64,000 nucleotides of DNA from VRUE01 sp963822295 (GTDB lineage: Bacteria; Actinomycetota; Thermoleophilia; Solirubrobacterales; 70-9), in NCBI GenBank assembly GCA_963822295.1, contig CAWGHD010000001.1:1-64000 (forward strand), in the 5' to 3' direction. Positions 22,381 through 37,203 of this stretch are shown here, in pieces. The notes under the pieces are model-generated. The model was not told where the DNA came from. It ran no database searches and was given only the letters and a program-made list of their open reading frames with translations. The translations under genes were made by a program, and so were the position numbers. How positions within the stretch are numbered: position 1 is the stretch's first letter; each line of letters begins with the position of its first letter.

Positions 22381-22905
22381 ATGTATCGCTGGTACGTGAT
22401 CAACACCTACTCCGGGCACGAGAACAAGGTCAAGCACAACCTCGAGCACCGGGTGCAGACGATGAGCCAGAACCGCAACGTGCGCCAGGTCGTCGTCCCG
22501 ACCGAGCAGGTGATGGAGACTAACAAGGACGGCCAGAAAGAACCGAACGAGAAACGGACGATGCCCGGCTACGTCCTGGTCAACATGGAGATGACCGACG
22601 ACGCCTGGGGCCTGGTCAAGAACACCCCCGGCGTCACCGGCTTCGTCGGCTCGCGCAACAAGCCGGTGCCGCTCTCCAAACCCGAGGTCGACCGCCTCCT
22701 GCACCGCGAGACCGCCGAGCGGCCGCGGACCCAGGCCCAGTTCTCGATCGGCGAGTCGGTCAAGGTCATCTCCGGCCCGCTCTCCGACTTCTCCGGCGAG
22801 ATCGCCGAGATCAACGAGGACGCCGCCAAACTCAAGGTGCTGGTCTCGATCTTCGGCCGCGAGACGCCGGTCGAGGTCGGCTACGACCAGGTCAAGAAGA
22901 TCTAG
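22381..22905 (+). CDS. nusG: Transcription termination/antitermination protein NusG
   Basis: 174 residues, intact. The NGN domain starts YRWYVINTYSGHENKVKHNL and contains RTMPGYVLVNMEMTDDAW. The C-terminal KOW domain contains SIGESVKVISGPLSDFSGEI. NusG binds the RpoC clamp helices and links RNA polymerase to Rho or ribosomal S10, whose gene is also in this window. The gap of 38 bases after secE is compatible with a shared transcript. Confidence 0.97.
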   Translation: MYRWYVINTYSGHENKVKHNLEHRVQTMSQNRNVRQVVVPTEQVMETNKDGQKEPNEKRTMPGYVLVNMEMTDDAWGLVKNTPGVTGFVGSRNKPVPLSKPEVDRLLHRETAERPRTQAQFSIGESVKVISGPLSDFSGEIAEINEDAAKLKVLVSIFGRETPVEVGYDQVKKI

Positions 22906-22933
22906 CTCAGGCCCGCTACCCTCTCCGATCCCG

Positions 22934-23356
22934 ATGGCGAAGAAAGTCCTCACAATCATCAAGCTGCAGATCCAGGCAGGCAACGCCAACCCGGCGCCGC
23001 CGGTCGGCCCCGCGCTCGGCCAGCACGGCGTCAACATCATGGAGTTCTGCAAAGCGTTCAACGCCCAGACCCAGGCCGAGGGCGGCACGATCATCCCGGT
23101 CGAGATCACCGTCTACGAGGACCGCTCCTTCGACTTCATCACCAAGACGCCGCCCGCCGCGGTCCTGATCAAGGAGGCGATCGGGATCTAGAAGGGCTCC
23201 GGCGAGCCCCACGTCAACAAGGTCGGGACGATCTCGATGGACCAGGTCCGCCAGATCGCCGAGCGCAAGATGCCCGACCTCAACGCCAACGACCTCGACG
23301 CCGCCTCGAAGATCATCGCCGGCACCGCCCGCTCGATGGGCGTCGACGTCAAATAG
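22934..23356 (+). CDS. rplK: 50S ribosomal protein L11 with internal amber codon
   Basis: L11 of 140 residues, starting MAKKVLTIIKLQIQAGNANP with the conserved GPALGQHGVNIMEFCKAFN. An in-frame TAG at 23189-23191 replaces the codon expected to be GAG in GI-E-KGSGEPHVNKVG. The downstream sequence continues in the same frame through MDQVRQIAERKMPDLNANDL and ends normally at 23356. The C-terminal half contains the 23S rRNA-binding domain, so a truncated product would not be functional. A consensus substitution is the simplest explanation. Start spacing and neighbours (nusG, rplA) are standard. Confidence 0.9.
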
Positions 23357-23362
23357 GGACTC

Positions 23363-24199
23363 GTGGCGCACGGCAAACGCTACCGCCAGCAGTACGGCAA
23401 GGTCCAGCGCGACCGGGCCTACCCGCCGGCCGAGGCGATCGCCCTGGTCAAGGAGACCGCGAGCGCCAAATTCGACGAGACGGTCGAGCTGCACATGCTG
23501 CTCGGCGTCAACGTCCGCCACGCCGAGGAGCAGCTGCGCGGGACCCTCGCTCTGCCGCACGGGCTCGGCAAAGACGTGACCATCGCCGTCTTCGCCCAGG
23601 GCCAGCAGGCCCGTGACGCAGAGGCCGCCGGAGCCGATTTCGTCGGCGGCGACGACCTCGCCGAGAAAGTCGAGGAGGGCTGGACCGACTTCGACGTCGC
23701 GATCGCGACGCCCGCACATGATGGGGACGGTCGGCAAGCTCGGCCGCGTGCTCGGGCCCGCAGGGCAAGATGCCGAACCCGAAGGTCGGCACCGTCACCG
23801 ACGACATCGAGAAGGCCGTCACCGACGTCCAAGGCCGGCAAGGTCGAGTACCGCACCGACCGCCAGGCGATCGTCCACATGACGATCGGCAAGGCCAGCT
23901 TCGAGGCAGACGAAGCTGCTCGACAACTACACCGCGGTGATCGACGAGATCGTCCGCGCCAAGCCGTCCTCGGCCAAGGGCCGGTACATCCGCTCGGCGA
24001 CGCTGACGACGACGATGGGCCCCGGCATCCGGGTCGACGCCGGCAAGGCGGGCGACACTCCCGAGCCGTCAAAGCGCGCCGCCGAGCCGGAGCCACAGGC
24101 CGAGGAGCCGGAGGCTCCCGAGGCCGACGCTCCCGAGGTCGAGGCCGAGCCCGAGGCTCCGCCGAGGCCCAGTCCGCAGAGGAAACGGCGACCGCCTAA
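23363..24199 (+). CDS. rplA: 50S ribosomal protein L1 with acidic C-terminal tail (frame interrupted)
   Basis: GTG start 6 bases after rplK. The N-terminal half is clean (RYRQQYGKVQRDRAYPPAEA ... AGADFVGGDDLAEKVEEGWT). Four extra bases follow (near 23712, 23761, 23826 and 23910), then one missing base near 24153. When these are restored the L1 core is continuous: DMMGTVGKLGRVLGP-GKMPNP, KAGKVEYRTDRQAIVHMTIG, KPSSAKGRYIRSATLTTTMG. Restored length is about 277 residues. The last roughly 48 are an acidic Glu/Pro/Ala tail that typical L1 (about 230 residues) lacks. L1 forms the mobile stalk near the E site and can repress its own operon. Confidence 0.85.
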   Translation: MAHGKRYRQQYGKVQRDRAYPPAEAIALVKETASAKFDETVELHMLLGVNVRHAEEQLRGTLALPHGLGKDVTIAVFAQGQQARDAEAAGADFVGGDDLAEKVEEGWTDFDVAIATPAHDGDGRQARPRARARRARCRTRRSAPSPTTSRRPSPTSKAGKVEYRTDRQAIVHMTIGKASFEADEAARQLHRGDRRDRPRQAVLGQGPVHPLGDADDDDGPRHPGRRRQGGRHSRAVKARRRAGATGRGAGGSRGRRSRGRGRARGSAEAQSAEETATA

Positions 24200-24271
24200 A
24201 CTGCGACGCCGCGCAAGCCCGAGACCACCGGCGGGGCCGCTAGGCCCGCAAGCCCGGTGCAGGTGAGACCA

Positions 24272-25054
24272 ATGAACCGAGACGAAAAGTCAGCCACCAT
24301 CGAGGAGATCGCCGCCCAGATCGAGGGCGCCGAGGCGATCTTCGCGGTTGACTACCGGGGCATCAGCGTCGCCCAGGCCGCCGAGCTGCGCGGCAAGCTG
24401 CGTGAGGCCGACGCCAGCTTCCGGGTCGTCAAGAACCGGCTGACCAAACTCGCCGCCGACAAGGCCGGCGAGGATCGCCTCGCCGAGCTGCTCCAGGGCC
24501 CGACCGCCCTCACCTTCGTCCGCGGCGACACCGCCAGCGCCGCGAAGGCGATCACGACCTTCAACAAAGAGCACGACGTGCTCAGTCTTCAAGGGCGGCT
24601 TCATGGGCGAACGTCCTCGCTCGACGAGGACGGGTTCAAATCGATCGCCCGCCTGCCCTCGCGCGAAGTCCTCGATCGGCAGCTCGCCGGCGTCGTCGCC
24701 AGCCCGCTGACCGGCCTGGTCCGCGGCCTCGGCTCGATGATCCAGGGCCTCGCCCTCCAGCTCGGCCAGATCGCCGAGAAAGGACTCGTCAGCGGGGAGG
24801 CCCCGGCCGAGGAGAAGGCGGAGGAGGCCCCGGCCGAGGAGCCCGCCGCCGAGGAGACCCCGACTGAGGAGGAGGAGGCACCCGCCGAGGAGCCCGCCGC
24901 CGAGGAGGAGGCCCCCGCCGCTGAGGAGCCGGCCGACGAGGAGGCCCCCGCGGAGGAGGACGCCCCCGCCGAGGAGGACAAGACTGATGAGCCCGAGGCC
25001 GAGCCGGCCGAGGACTCAGAGACTTCAGAGACTGACAAAAAGGAAGAGGAGTAG
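24272..25054 (+). CDS. rplJ: 50S ribosomal protein L10 with about 85-residue acidic C-terminal tail
   Basis: Start at ATG 24272, giving MNRDEKSATIEEIAAQIEGA. The core is L10 (FAVDYRGISVAQAAELRGKL, RVVKNRLTKLAADKAGE, SIARLPSREVLDRQLAGVVA). Around 24585-24620 the translation reads SLQGRLHGRTSS where the family expects an S-FKGGFMGER-type segment. An inserted T near 24590 and a compensating loss near 24620 would restore it. After residue 175 comes an in-frame low-complexity tail of Glu, Ala and Pro (repeated EEAPAEEPAAEE units) ending in DKKEEE. Typical L10 is about 170-180 residues. L10 anchors the L7/L12 dimers; rplL follows with no gap. Confidence 0.92.
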   Translation: MNRDEKSATIEEIAAQIEGAEAIFAVDYRGISVAQAAELRGKLREADASFRVVKNRLTKLAADKAGEDRLAELLQGPTALTFVRGDTASAAKAITTFNKEHDVLSLQGRLHGRTSSLDEDGFKSIARLPSREVLDRQLAGVVASPLTGLVRGLGSMIQGLALQLGQIAEKGLVSGEAPAEEKAEEAPAEEPAAEETPTEEEEAPAEEPAAEEEAPAAEEPADEEAPAEEDAPAEEDKTDEPEAEPAEDSETSETDKKEEE

Positions 25055-25446
25055 ATGGCCACCAAAGTCAAAACTGAGGATTGGATCGAGGAGCTCAAAG
25101 GCATCTCGGTCCTCGAGCTCTCCGAGCGGATCAAAGCGCTCGAGGAGGAGTTCGGCGTCTCCGCGACCGCGGTCGCCGCGGCCGCCCCGGCCGCCGGCGC
25201 CCCCGCCGGCGACGGCGACGGTGCCGCCGAGGAGAGCTCCACGGTCGACGTGTGCTGACCGAGGTCGGCGGCCAGAAAGTGCCGGTGATCAAGGTCGTCC
25301 GCGCCGCGACGGGCCTCGGCCTGAAAGAGGCCAAGGCGATCGTCGACGATGCCCCGAAAGCGATCAAAGAGGGCCTCGACCGCGACGAGGCCGAGAAGTT
25401 CAAAGCCGAACTCGAGGAGGCGGGCGCCACCGTCGAGCTCAAGTAA
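25055..25446 (+). CDS. rplL: 50S ribosomal protein L7/L12 (one base missing)
   Basis: The ATG immediately follows the rplJ stop. The N-terminal dimerisation domain (MATKVKTEDWIEELKGISVL) and Ala/Gly hinge read in one frame. The C-terminal factor-binding domain (LTEVGGQKVPVIKVVRAATG, LKEAKAIVDDAPKAIKEGLD) reads in another. One missing G near 25250 (GACGTGTGC for GACGTGGTGC) joins them into STVDV-VLTEV, giving 130 residues, the normal size. L7/L12 recruits EF-G and EF-Tu, both encoded downstream in this window. Confidence 0.92.
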
Positions 25447-25492
25447 AGCCCGGTGTAGCAGCGGTTCGGGTCCAGGCAGGAAGCCGAGTCCG

Positions 25493-25521
25493 CGGCCGAG
25501 CGCGGCCGTGTGTTATTTTTT
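25493..25521 (+). terminator. Hairpin with T-run between rplL and rpoB (probable partial terminator)
   Basis: CGGCC (25493-25497) pairs with GGCCG (25504-25508). A T-rich tract TTATTTTTT (25513-25521) follows. It lies in the 156-base rplL-rpoB gap, where many bacteria have an attenuator that lowers rpoBC transcription relative to ribosomal protein genes. Confidence 0.55.
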
Positions 25522-25602
25522 GCGGTCGCGCGCCTGTTGTGTCCCCCTGCCCATATCTGCGCTTTATCTACGTCCCTCTGACCGCCTGAGGAGTCGCCGA
25601 CT

Positions 25603-33216
<7,614 letters not shown>

Positions 33217-33223
33217 CCGTCGA

Positions 33224-33271
33224 TCGAGTGGCGGCTCACCGCCCCCATGGGGGCGGTGAGCCGCCACTCGA
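33224..33271. terminator. Perfect 48-base palindrome after rpoC
   Basis: Every base from 33224 to 33271 is complementary to its mirror around the centre 33247/33248; the half-site contains GAGTGGCGGCTCACCGCCCC. It starts 7 bases after the rpoC stop and would form a stem of more than 20 bp. No T-run follows, so it would be a U-poor or bidirectional terminator. It could alternatively be a boundary scar. Confidence 0.65.
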
Positions 33272-33293
33272 CGCTGCTCGGTAGATTGGCCGC

Positions 33294-34613
33294 GTGGCCA
33301 GTTCGGAGAAGGTCTGCATCATCGGCGCCGGGTCCTCGGGGATCACCGCCTGCCAGGTCCTGAAGGCGCGCGGGGTCCCGTACGACTGCTTCGAGAAGGG
33401 GTCGATGGTCGGCGGCAACTGGCGCTATGAAAACGACAACGGGCAGTCGTCGGCCTACCGCTCGCTGCACATCAACAGCGCCCGCAAGCTGATGTCCTAC
33501 CGCGCCTTCCCGATGCCGGAGGACTATCCGGACTATCCGAGCCATTGGCAGGTGGCCAAGTACTTCGACGACTACGTCGAGCGCTTCGGGCTGCGCGAGG
33601 GGATCACCTTCAACGCCGAGGTGGTCTCCGCCGAGCCCGCCGACGGGGAGTGGGACGTCACGGTCGAGGACGCCGAGGGGCGCCGCACAGAGCGCTACCG
33701 GGCTGTGCTCGTCTGCAACGGCCACCACTGGAACCCGCGCTGGCCCGAACCGGCCTTCGCCGGCGCCGAGGACTTCGCCGGCGAGCAGATCCACGTCCAT
33801 CATTACCGCGAGCCGGACGTCCTCGAGGGCAGGCGGGTGCTCGTCCTCGGGATCGGCAATTCCGCCGTCGATCTCGCCGTCGAGGCCTCGCGGATCGCCG
33901 ACAAGACCTTCCTCGCGATGCGCCGCGGGGCCTACGTCATCCCCAAGTTCCTCGGCGGCAAGCCGGTCGACGAAGCATCGCCCCCCATGACGACCTACCT
34001 GCCGATGTCGGTGCGGCGCCTCTTCATGGGCAGGCTGCTGAAGCTGACCGTGGGGGAGATGACCGACTACGGCCTGCCCAAGCCCGACCACAAGCTGCTC
34101 GAGGCGCACCCGACGGTCTCCTCGGAGCTGCTGCCGCGGGTCGGGCACGGCGACATCACGATCAAGCCCAACATCGAGGCCTTCACGGGCGGCAACACGG
34201 TGCGCTTCGCCGACGGCAGCGAGGAGGAGGCCGACCTCGTCGTCTACTGCACCGGCTACCGGATCAGCTTCCCCTTCCTCGACCCGTCGGTGTTCGAGTC
34301 CAGGGACAACCAGATGCCGCTATACCGGCGCGTCGTGGACGTCGATCACCCGGGCCTGCACTTCATCGGCTTCGTCCAGCCGCTGGGGCCGATCATGCCG
34401 ATCGCCGAGGAACAGTCCGAATGGGTCGCCGACCTCCTGCGCGGCAGGGCGACGCTGCCCTCGAAGGACGAGATGCGCAAGGAGATCGCGGCGCACGAAC
34501 GAGCGATGAAAAAGCGCTTCGTCGCCTCTAAGCGTCACACGATCGAGGTGGACTTCCACCCCTATCTGCGCGAGATCCGGCGCGAGCGAAAGCGGGCCGC
34601 CCAGCCGGTCTGA
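33294..34613 (+). CDS. Flavin-containing monooxygenase (class B-type)
   Basis: 439 residues from GTG 33294. The FAD Rossmann motif is KVCIIGAGSSGITACQVLKA. The FMO/BVMO-type GGNW follows (MVGGNWRY). The fingerprint FxGxxxHxxxY is present as FAGEQIHVHHY, and the NADPH Rossmann motif as VLGIGNSAVDLAVEAS. It should bind FAD and NADPH and oxygenate a nucleophilic S/N centre or ketone; substrate unknown. C-terminal FHPYLREIRRERKRA is typical of actinobacterial members. It sits alone between rpoC and a minus-strand block, which is unusual for this otherwise conserved region. Confidence 0.9.
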   Translation: MASSEKVCIIGAGSSGITACQVLKARGVPYDCFEKGSMVGGNWRYENDNGQSSAYRSLHINSARKLMSYRAFPMPEDYPDYPSHWQVAKYFDDYVERFGLREGITFNAEVVSAEPADGEWDVTVEDAEGRRTERYRAVLVCNGHHWNPRWPEPAFAGAEDFAGEQIHVHHYREPDVLEGRRVLVLGIGNSAVDLAVEASRIADKTFLAMRRGAYVIPKFLGGKPVDEASPPMTTYLPMSVRRLFMGRLLKLTVGEMTDYGLPKPDHKLLEAHPTVSSELLPRVGHGDITIKPNIEAFTGGNTVRFADGSEEEADLVVYCTGYRISFPFLDPSVFESRDNQMPLYRRVVDVDHPGLHFIGFVQPLGPIMPIAEEQSEWVADLLRGRATLPSKDEMRKEIAAHERAMKKRFVASKRHTIEVDFHPYLREIRRERKRAAQPV

Positions 34614-34839
34614 CGGGGGCTCGGGTCCTCGGTCTCGCAGCGCCACCGAGCGGTGAGCTGTGCGGGCCTCGCGGCCTGGGCCTGCCCGGGCTCCAGCGTT
34701 TGGGGCTGCCGCCGCCGTCCTCGCTCGGCTCATAGGCGGTGGACGCCGGGCGGCTCGCCCACCAGATCAGCCAGAGGGCGAAGAGCACCGGTGCCTTGAG
34801 CACGACCAGCAGGAAGAAGATCGGCCAGAAGCCCTCCAC
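34528..34839 (-). CDS. Possible small membrane protein
   Basis: A GTG at 34839 begins VEGFWPIFFLLVVLKAPVLF, one or two hydrophobic helices, followed by a Pro/Arg/Gly-rich tail. As read, it runs to 34528, antisense to the end of the monooxygenase gene for 86 bases, so the true 3' end may be displaced by an indel. It lies 35 bases after the HAD-like gene on the same strand. The remaining bases between the monooxygenase stop (34613) and this start show no other gene. No family is recognised and coding status is uncertain. Confidence 0.35.
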   Translation of the reverse strand: MEGFWPIFFLLVVLKAPVLFALWLIWWASRPASTAYEPSEDGGGSPKRWSPGRPRPRGPHSSPLGGAARPRTRAPVRPAGRPAFARAGSRADRGGSPPRSCDA

Positions 34840-34874
34840 GCGGTTCAGTCTAGACAGGCCGGACGCGGCAGCGC

Positions 34875-35366
34875 TCAGGCGCTCTCGCCGGCCAGGCTCC
34901 TGGCCCAGGCGAGCAGGGCTTCGGTGTGGGCCTCCTCGAGGCCCAGCGCCGCCTCGGTCGGGACCAGCAGCGTCGGCTCGGGCCGGCCCTGCGCCCACTC
35001 GTAACAGCTCTGGTCGAAGCTGTCGTCGATCCAGGCCAGCGGCCGGCCCTTGCCGTAGTCGTCGAGCGGCCCCAGCTTCCAGTGGGCCGAGCCGAAGCGG
35101 GCGGCGCCGTCGAAGCTCAGGAAGGGCAGCTCGGGCAGGCCGAGGATGTTCGGCAGGTAGTCGTTGGCTTTCTCCTCCCAGCCGGTCGCCCAGACCAGGT
35201 CGAAGTGCTCGGTCAGCCGCATCAGCCGCTCACCCGCCCCGAGGGAGATGCAGTGGACCATTCCGTCGACGAGCTGGAACTGGGCCATCGAGCTGGGTGG
35301 CGGCTCGTCGAAGCCGAAGAGGCTGATCACCCCGTCGACGTCGACGGCGAGCAGCGGGCGGCTCAT
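34875..35366 (-). CDS. HAD-superfamily hydrolase-like protein
   Basis: 163 residues from ATG at 35366. Motif I is LLAVDVDGVISLF (nucleophile Asp in DxDG), a motif II-like threonine lies in VWATGWEEKAND, and the C-terminal acidic motif is LAWIDDSFD. The small insert and length match short actinobacterial HAD-domain proteins whose substrates are unknown. It starts 16 bases after rpsG on the same strand, so it is probably co-transcribed with rpsL-rpsG. Phosphatase activity is inferred from motifs only. Confidence 0.75.
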   Translation of the reverse strand: MSRPLLAVDVDGVISLFGFDEPPPSSMAQFQLVDGMVHCISLGAGERLMRLTEHFDLVWATGWEEKANDYLPNILGLPELPFLSFDGAARFGSAHWKLGPLDDYGKGRPLAWIDDSFDQSCYEWAQGRPEPTLLVPTEAALGLEEAHTEALLAWARSLAGESA

Positions 35367-35382
35367 CGGGGGAGGAGCCCGC

Positions 35383-35853
35383 CTACCAGCGGTAGTGCGC
35401 GAAGGCCTTGTTGGCCTGGGCCATGCGGTAGATGTCGTCCTTCCGCTTCCAGGCGCTGCCCTGCTGCTGGGCCGCGTCGAGGATCTCCCCGGCGAGGCGG
35501 TCCGCCATCGAGTACTCGCGGCGGTTGCGGGCGTAGTCGACCAGCCAGCGGACGGCAAGCGTGCGGGCGCGGCGGGCGGGAACCTCGACCGGCACCTGGT
35601 AGGTGGCGCCGCCGACGCGGCGGGAGCGGACCTCGAGCACCGGTGTCAGCTGTTTGATCGCCGCCTCCAGCGCCTCGACGGGATCCTCGCCGGACTTCTC
35701 GCCGACGATCGCGAGGCTGTCGTAGACGAGCCGCTCGGCGAGCGACTTCTTGCCGTCGCGCATGACCTTGTTGATCACCTGCTGGACCAACCGGTTGCGA
35801 TGGCGGGCGTCGGGCTCGAGCGGCCTGATCTGAGCTGCGGAACGACGGGGCAT
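35383..35853 (-). CDS. rpsG: 30S ribosomal protein S7
   Basis: 156 residues, intact: MPRRSAAQIRPLEPDARHRN ... SMADRLAGEILDAAQQQGSA ... NKAFAHYRW. S7 nucleates assembly of the 3' domain of 16S rRNA. It overlaps rpsL by one base (TGATG). The gene is on the minus strand, opposite to fusA-tuf, whereas the str operon is usually co-directional. Confidence 0.98.
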   Translation of the reverse strand: MPRRSAAQIRPLEPDARHRNRLVQQVINKVMRDGKKSLAERLVYDSLAIVGEKSGEDPVEALEAAIKQLTPVLEVRSRRVGGATYQVPVEVPARRARTLAVRWLVDYARNRREYSMADRLAGEILDAAQQQGSAWKRKDDIYRMAQANKAFAHYRW

Positions 35854-36248
35854 CAGGAAGCTTTGACGCCGTAGCGGGAGCGGGCCTGCTTGCGGTCGGA
35901 GACGCCGGCCGCGTCGAGGGTGCCGCGGACGATCTTGTAGCGGACGCCCGGCAGGTCCTTGACGCGACCACCCCTGACCAGGACCACGGAGTGCTCCTGC
36001 AGGTTGTGGCCCTCGCCCGGGATGTAGGTGGTGACCTCCATCCCGTTGGTCAGCCTCACACGCGCGATCTTGCGCAGCGCGGAGTTCGGCTTCTTCGGCG
36101 TTACGGTCGCGACGCGGGTGCAGACGCCCCGCCTCTGGGGCGCGGCGACGGCCTTCTTGCGCCCTTGCCCCGACTTGAGGCCCGGCGTCGTCGTCTTCTT
36201 CTTAGGCCGCTTGCGGCCCTTGCGTACAAGTTGGTTCGTGTTCGGCAC
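35853..36248 (-). CDS. rpsL: 30S ribosomal protein S12
   Basis: 131 residues from a GTG at 36248 (PNTNQLVRKGRKRPKKKTTT). It has the Gram-positive-type insertion before PQRRGVCTRVATVTPKKPNS. The lysines corresponding to the classic streptomycin-resistance positions are wild type (TPKKPN and GGRVKDLPG). S12 is part of the decoding centre. rpsG follows with a one-base overlap. Confidence 0.97.
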   Translation of the reverse strand: MPNTNQLVRKGRKRPKKKTTTPGLKSGQGRKKAVAAPQRRGVCTRVATVTPKKPNSALRKIARVRLTNGMEVTTYIPGEGHNLQEHSVVLVRGGRVKDLPGVRYKIVRGTLDAAGVSDRKQARSRYGVKAS

Positions 36249-37180
36249 GGCCGCGCATGGTAGCGGGCCGTCGCTTTTGGGGCGAGGACGAGGAGCGCTC
36301 CGCCCAGCATCAGCCCGGCGGCCGCGGCGAGCTGGGCGTAGAAGCCGTCTTCGAGGACGGCGGTCGCGCCGGAGAAGATCGCGGCCTGCTCGCCGACGTC
36401 GAGCCCCTGCGGCCGGTCGACCAGGAGCACGACCGCGATTGCGATCAGGCCGAGCAGGAAGACCACCCGGCCGAGGCGCGGCCGGCGGCGCCGGCCGGCG
36501 ACGAAGCCGAGGGCCCCCGCCGCCAGGGCGACCGGGACGAGCAGATAGGAGTGGGCGTCGACCGGGGTCTCCTCCCCGACCGTCGGCGCCTTCGCCACTT
36601 CCGGCAGGCCCTCGTAGCCGGGCTGGCCGACCTCGACCCCGCGGTAGTCGACGAACTGGGAGACCAGCAGGCAGGCCGCTGCGGCGACGATCACAGCGCA
36701 GATCGCCCGCTCGGGGGTGGCGACGGCGCTGGCGCGGGTCGACGCGCGCACGGCCCAGGCCGCGCTCGCCCGGGCCCGCCGCTCGGCGACGCCGAGCAGG
36801 CGGAGCACGAGAACGCCCAGCGGCCGCAGCCGGCGGCCGGTCCAGCGCAGCGCCCCCATGACGCCGGCGTGCACGGGCCCGGCCCAGCGCTTCAGCCGCT
36901 TCGACCAGCGCCGGCCGGCGAGCCGGGCATCGCGGGAGAACTGGAGGATCAGGGGCTCGGCACGGACGAGGACCCGGTCCACCCGGCGGTCCACCCTGCG
37001 GGTCCACCTGACCATCAGCTGCGGCAGCGTCGCCCTGCGCCGCCAAATGGGCGCTGCTATCATCGCGCGTCGCTGGGTCCGCTTCTTCTTCGCGGGCTTC
37101 CGCGGGCCCGAGAGGGCCTTTTTCTTGCGCCGATCCCGGCTCTTGCCGGACGGCTCTCGTTTAGCTCGTCCCCGCTTCAC
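36101..37180 (-). CDS. Polytopic membrane protein, hypothetical
   Basis: As read, 359 residues from a GTG at 37180. The first 45 residues are very basic (Lys/Arg), followed by an amphipathic Arg-rich stretch. Four likely transmembrane helices follow: AVIVAAAACLLVSQFVDY, YLLVPVALAAGALGFVAG, VVFLLGLIAIAVVLLVD and LAAAAGLMLGGALLVLAP. The last 50 residues overlap the 5' part of rpsL in another frame. This is unlikely to be real, and an indel near 36260-36300 probably hides the true stop. The start could also be Met40. No family recognised. It is divergent from fusA, with only 23 bases between starts. Confidence 0.55.
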   Translation of the reverse strand: MKRGRAKREPSGKSRDRRKKKALSGPRKPAKKKRTQRRAMIAAPIWRRRATLPQLMVRWTRRVDRRVDRVLVRAEPLILQFSRDARLAGRRWSKRLKRWAGPVHAGVMGALRWTGRRLRPLGVLVLRLLGVAERRARASAAWAVRASTRASAVATPERAICAVIVAAAACLLVSQFVDYRGVEVGQPGYEGLPEVAKAPTVGEETPVDAHSYLLVPVALAAGALGFVAGRRRRPRLGRVVFLLGLIAIAVVLLVDRPQGLDVGEQAAIFSGATAVLEDGFYAQLAAAAGLMLGGALLVLAPKATARYHARPCRTRTNLYARAASGLRRRRRRRASSRGKGARRPSPRPRGGASAPASRP

Positions 37181-37203
37181 GCCAACACGTTTACCTTAAG
37201 ACC

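Noticed and set aside
23189..23191. Stop-codon reassignment (TAG = amino acid)
   Set aside because: Other genes in the window end at TAG where the family expects a stop (for example nusG, tuf, rpmJ, rpsD, rplQ), so TAG is read as stop.
24790..25050. Tandem repeat or CRISPR-like array in the rplJ 3' end
   Set aside because: The repeats are short, imperfect and in frame, encoding the acidic tail. There are no spacers of constant length and no cas genes in the window.
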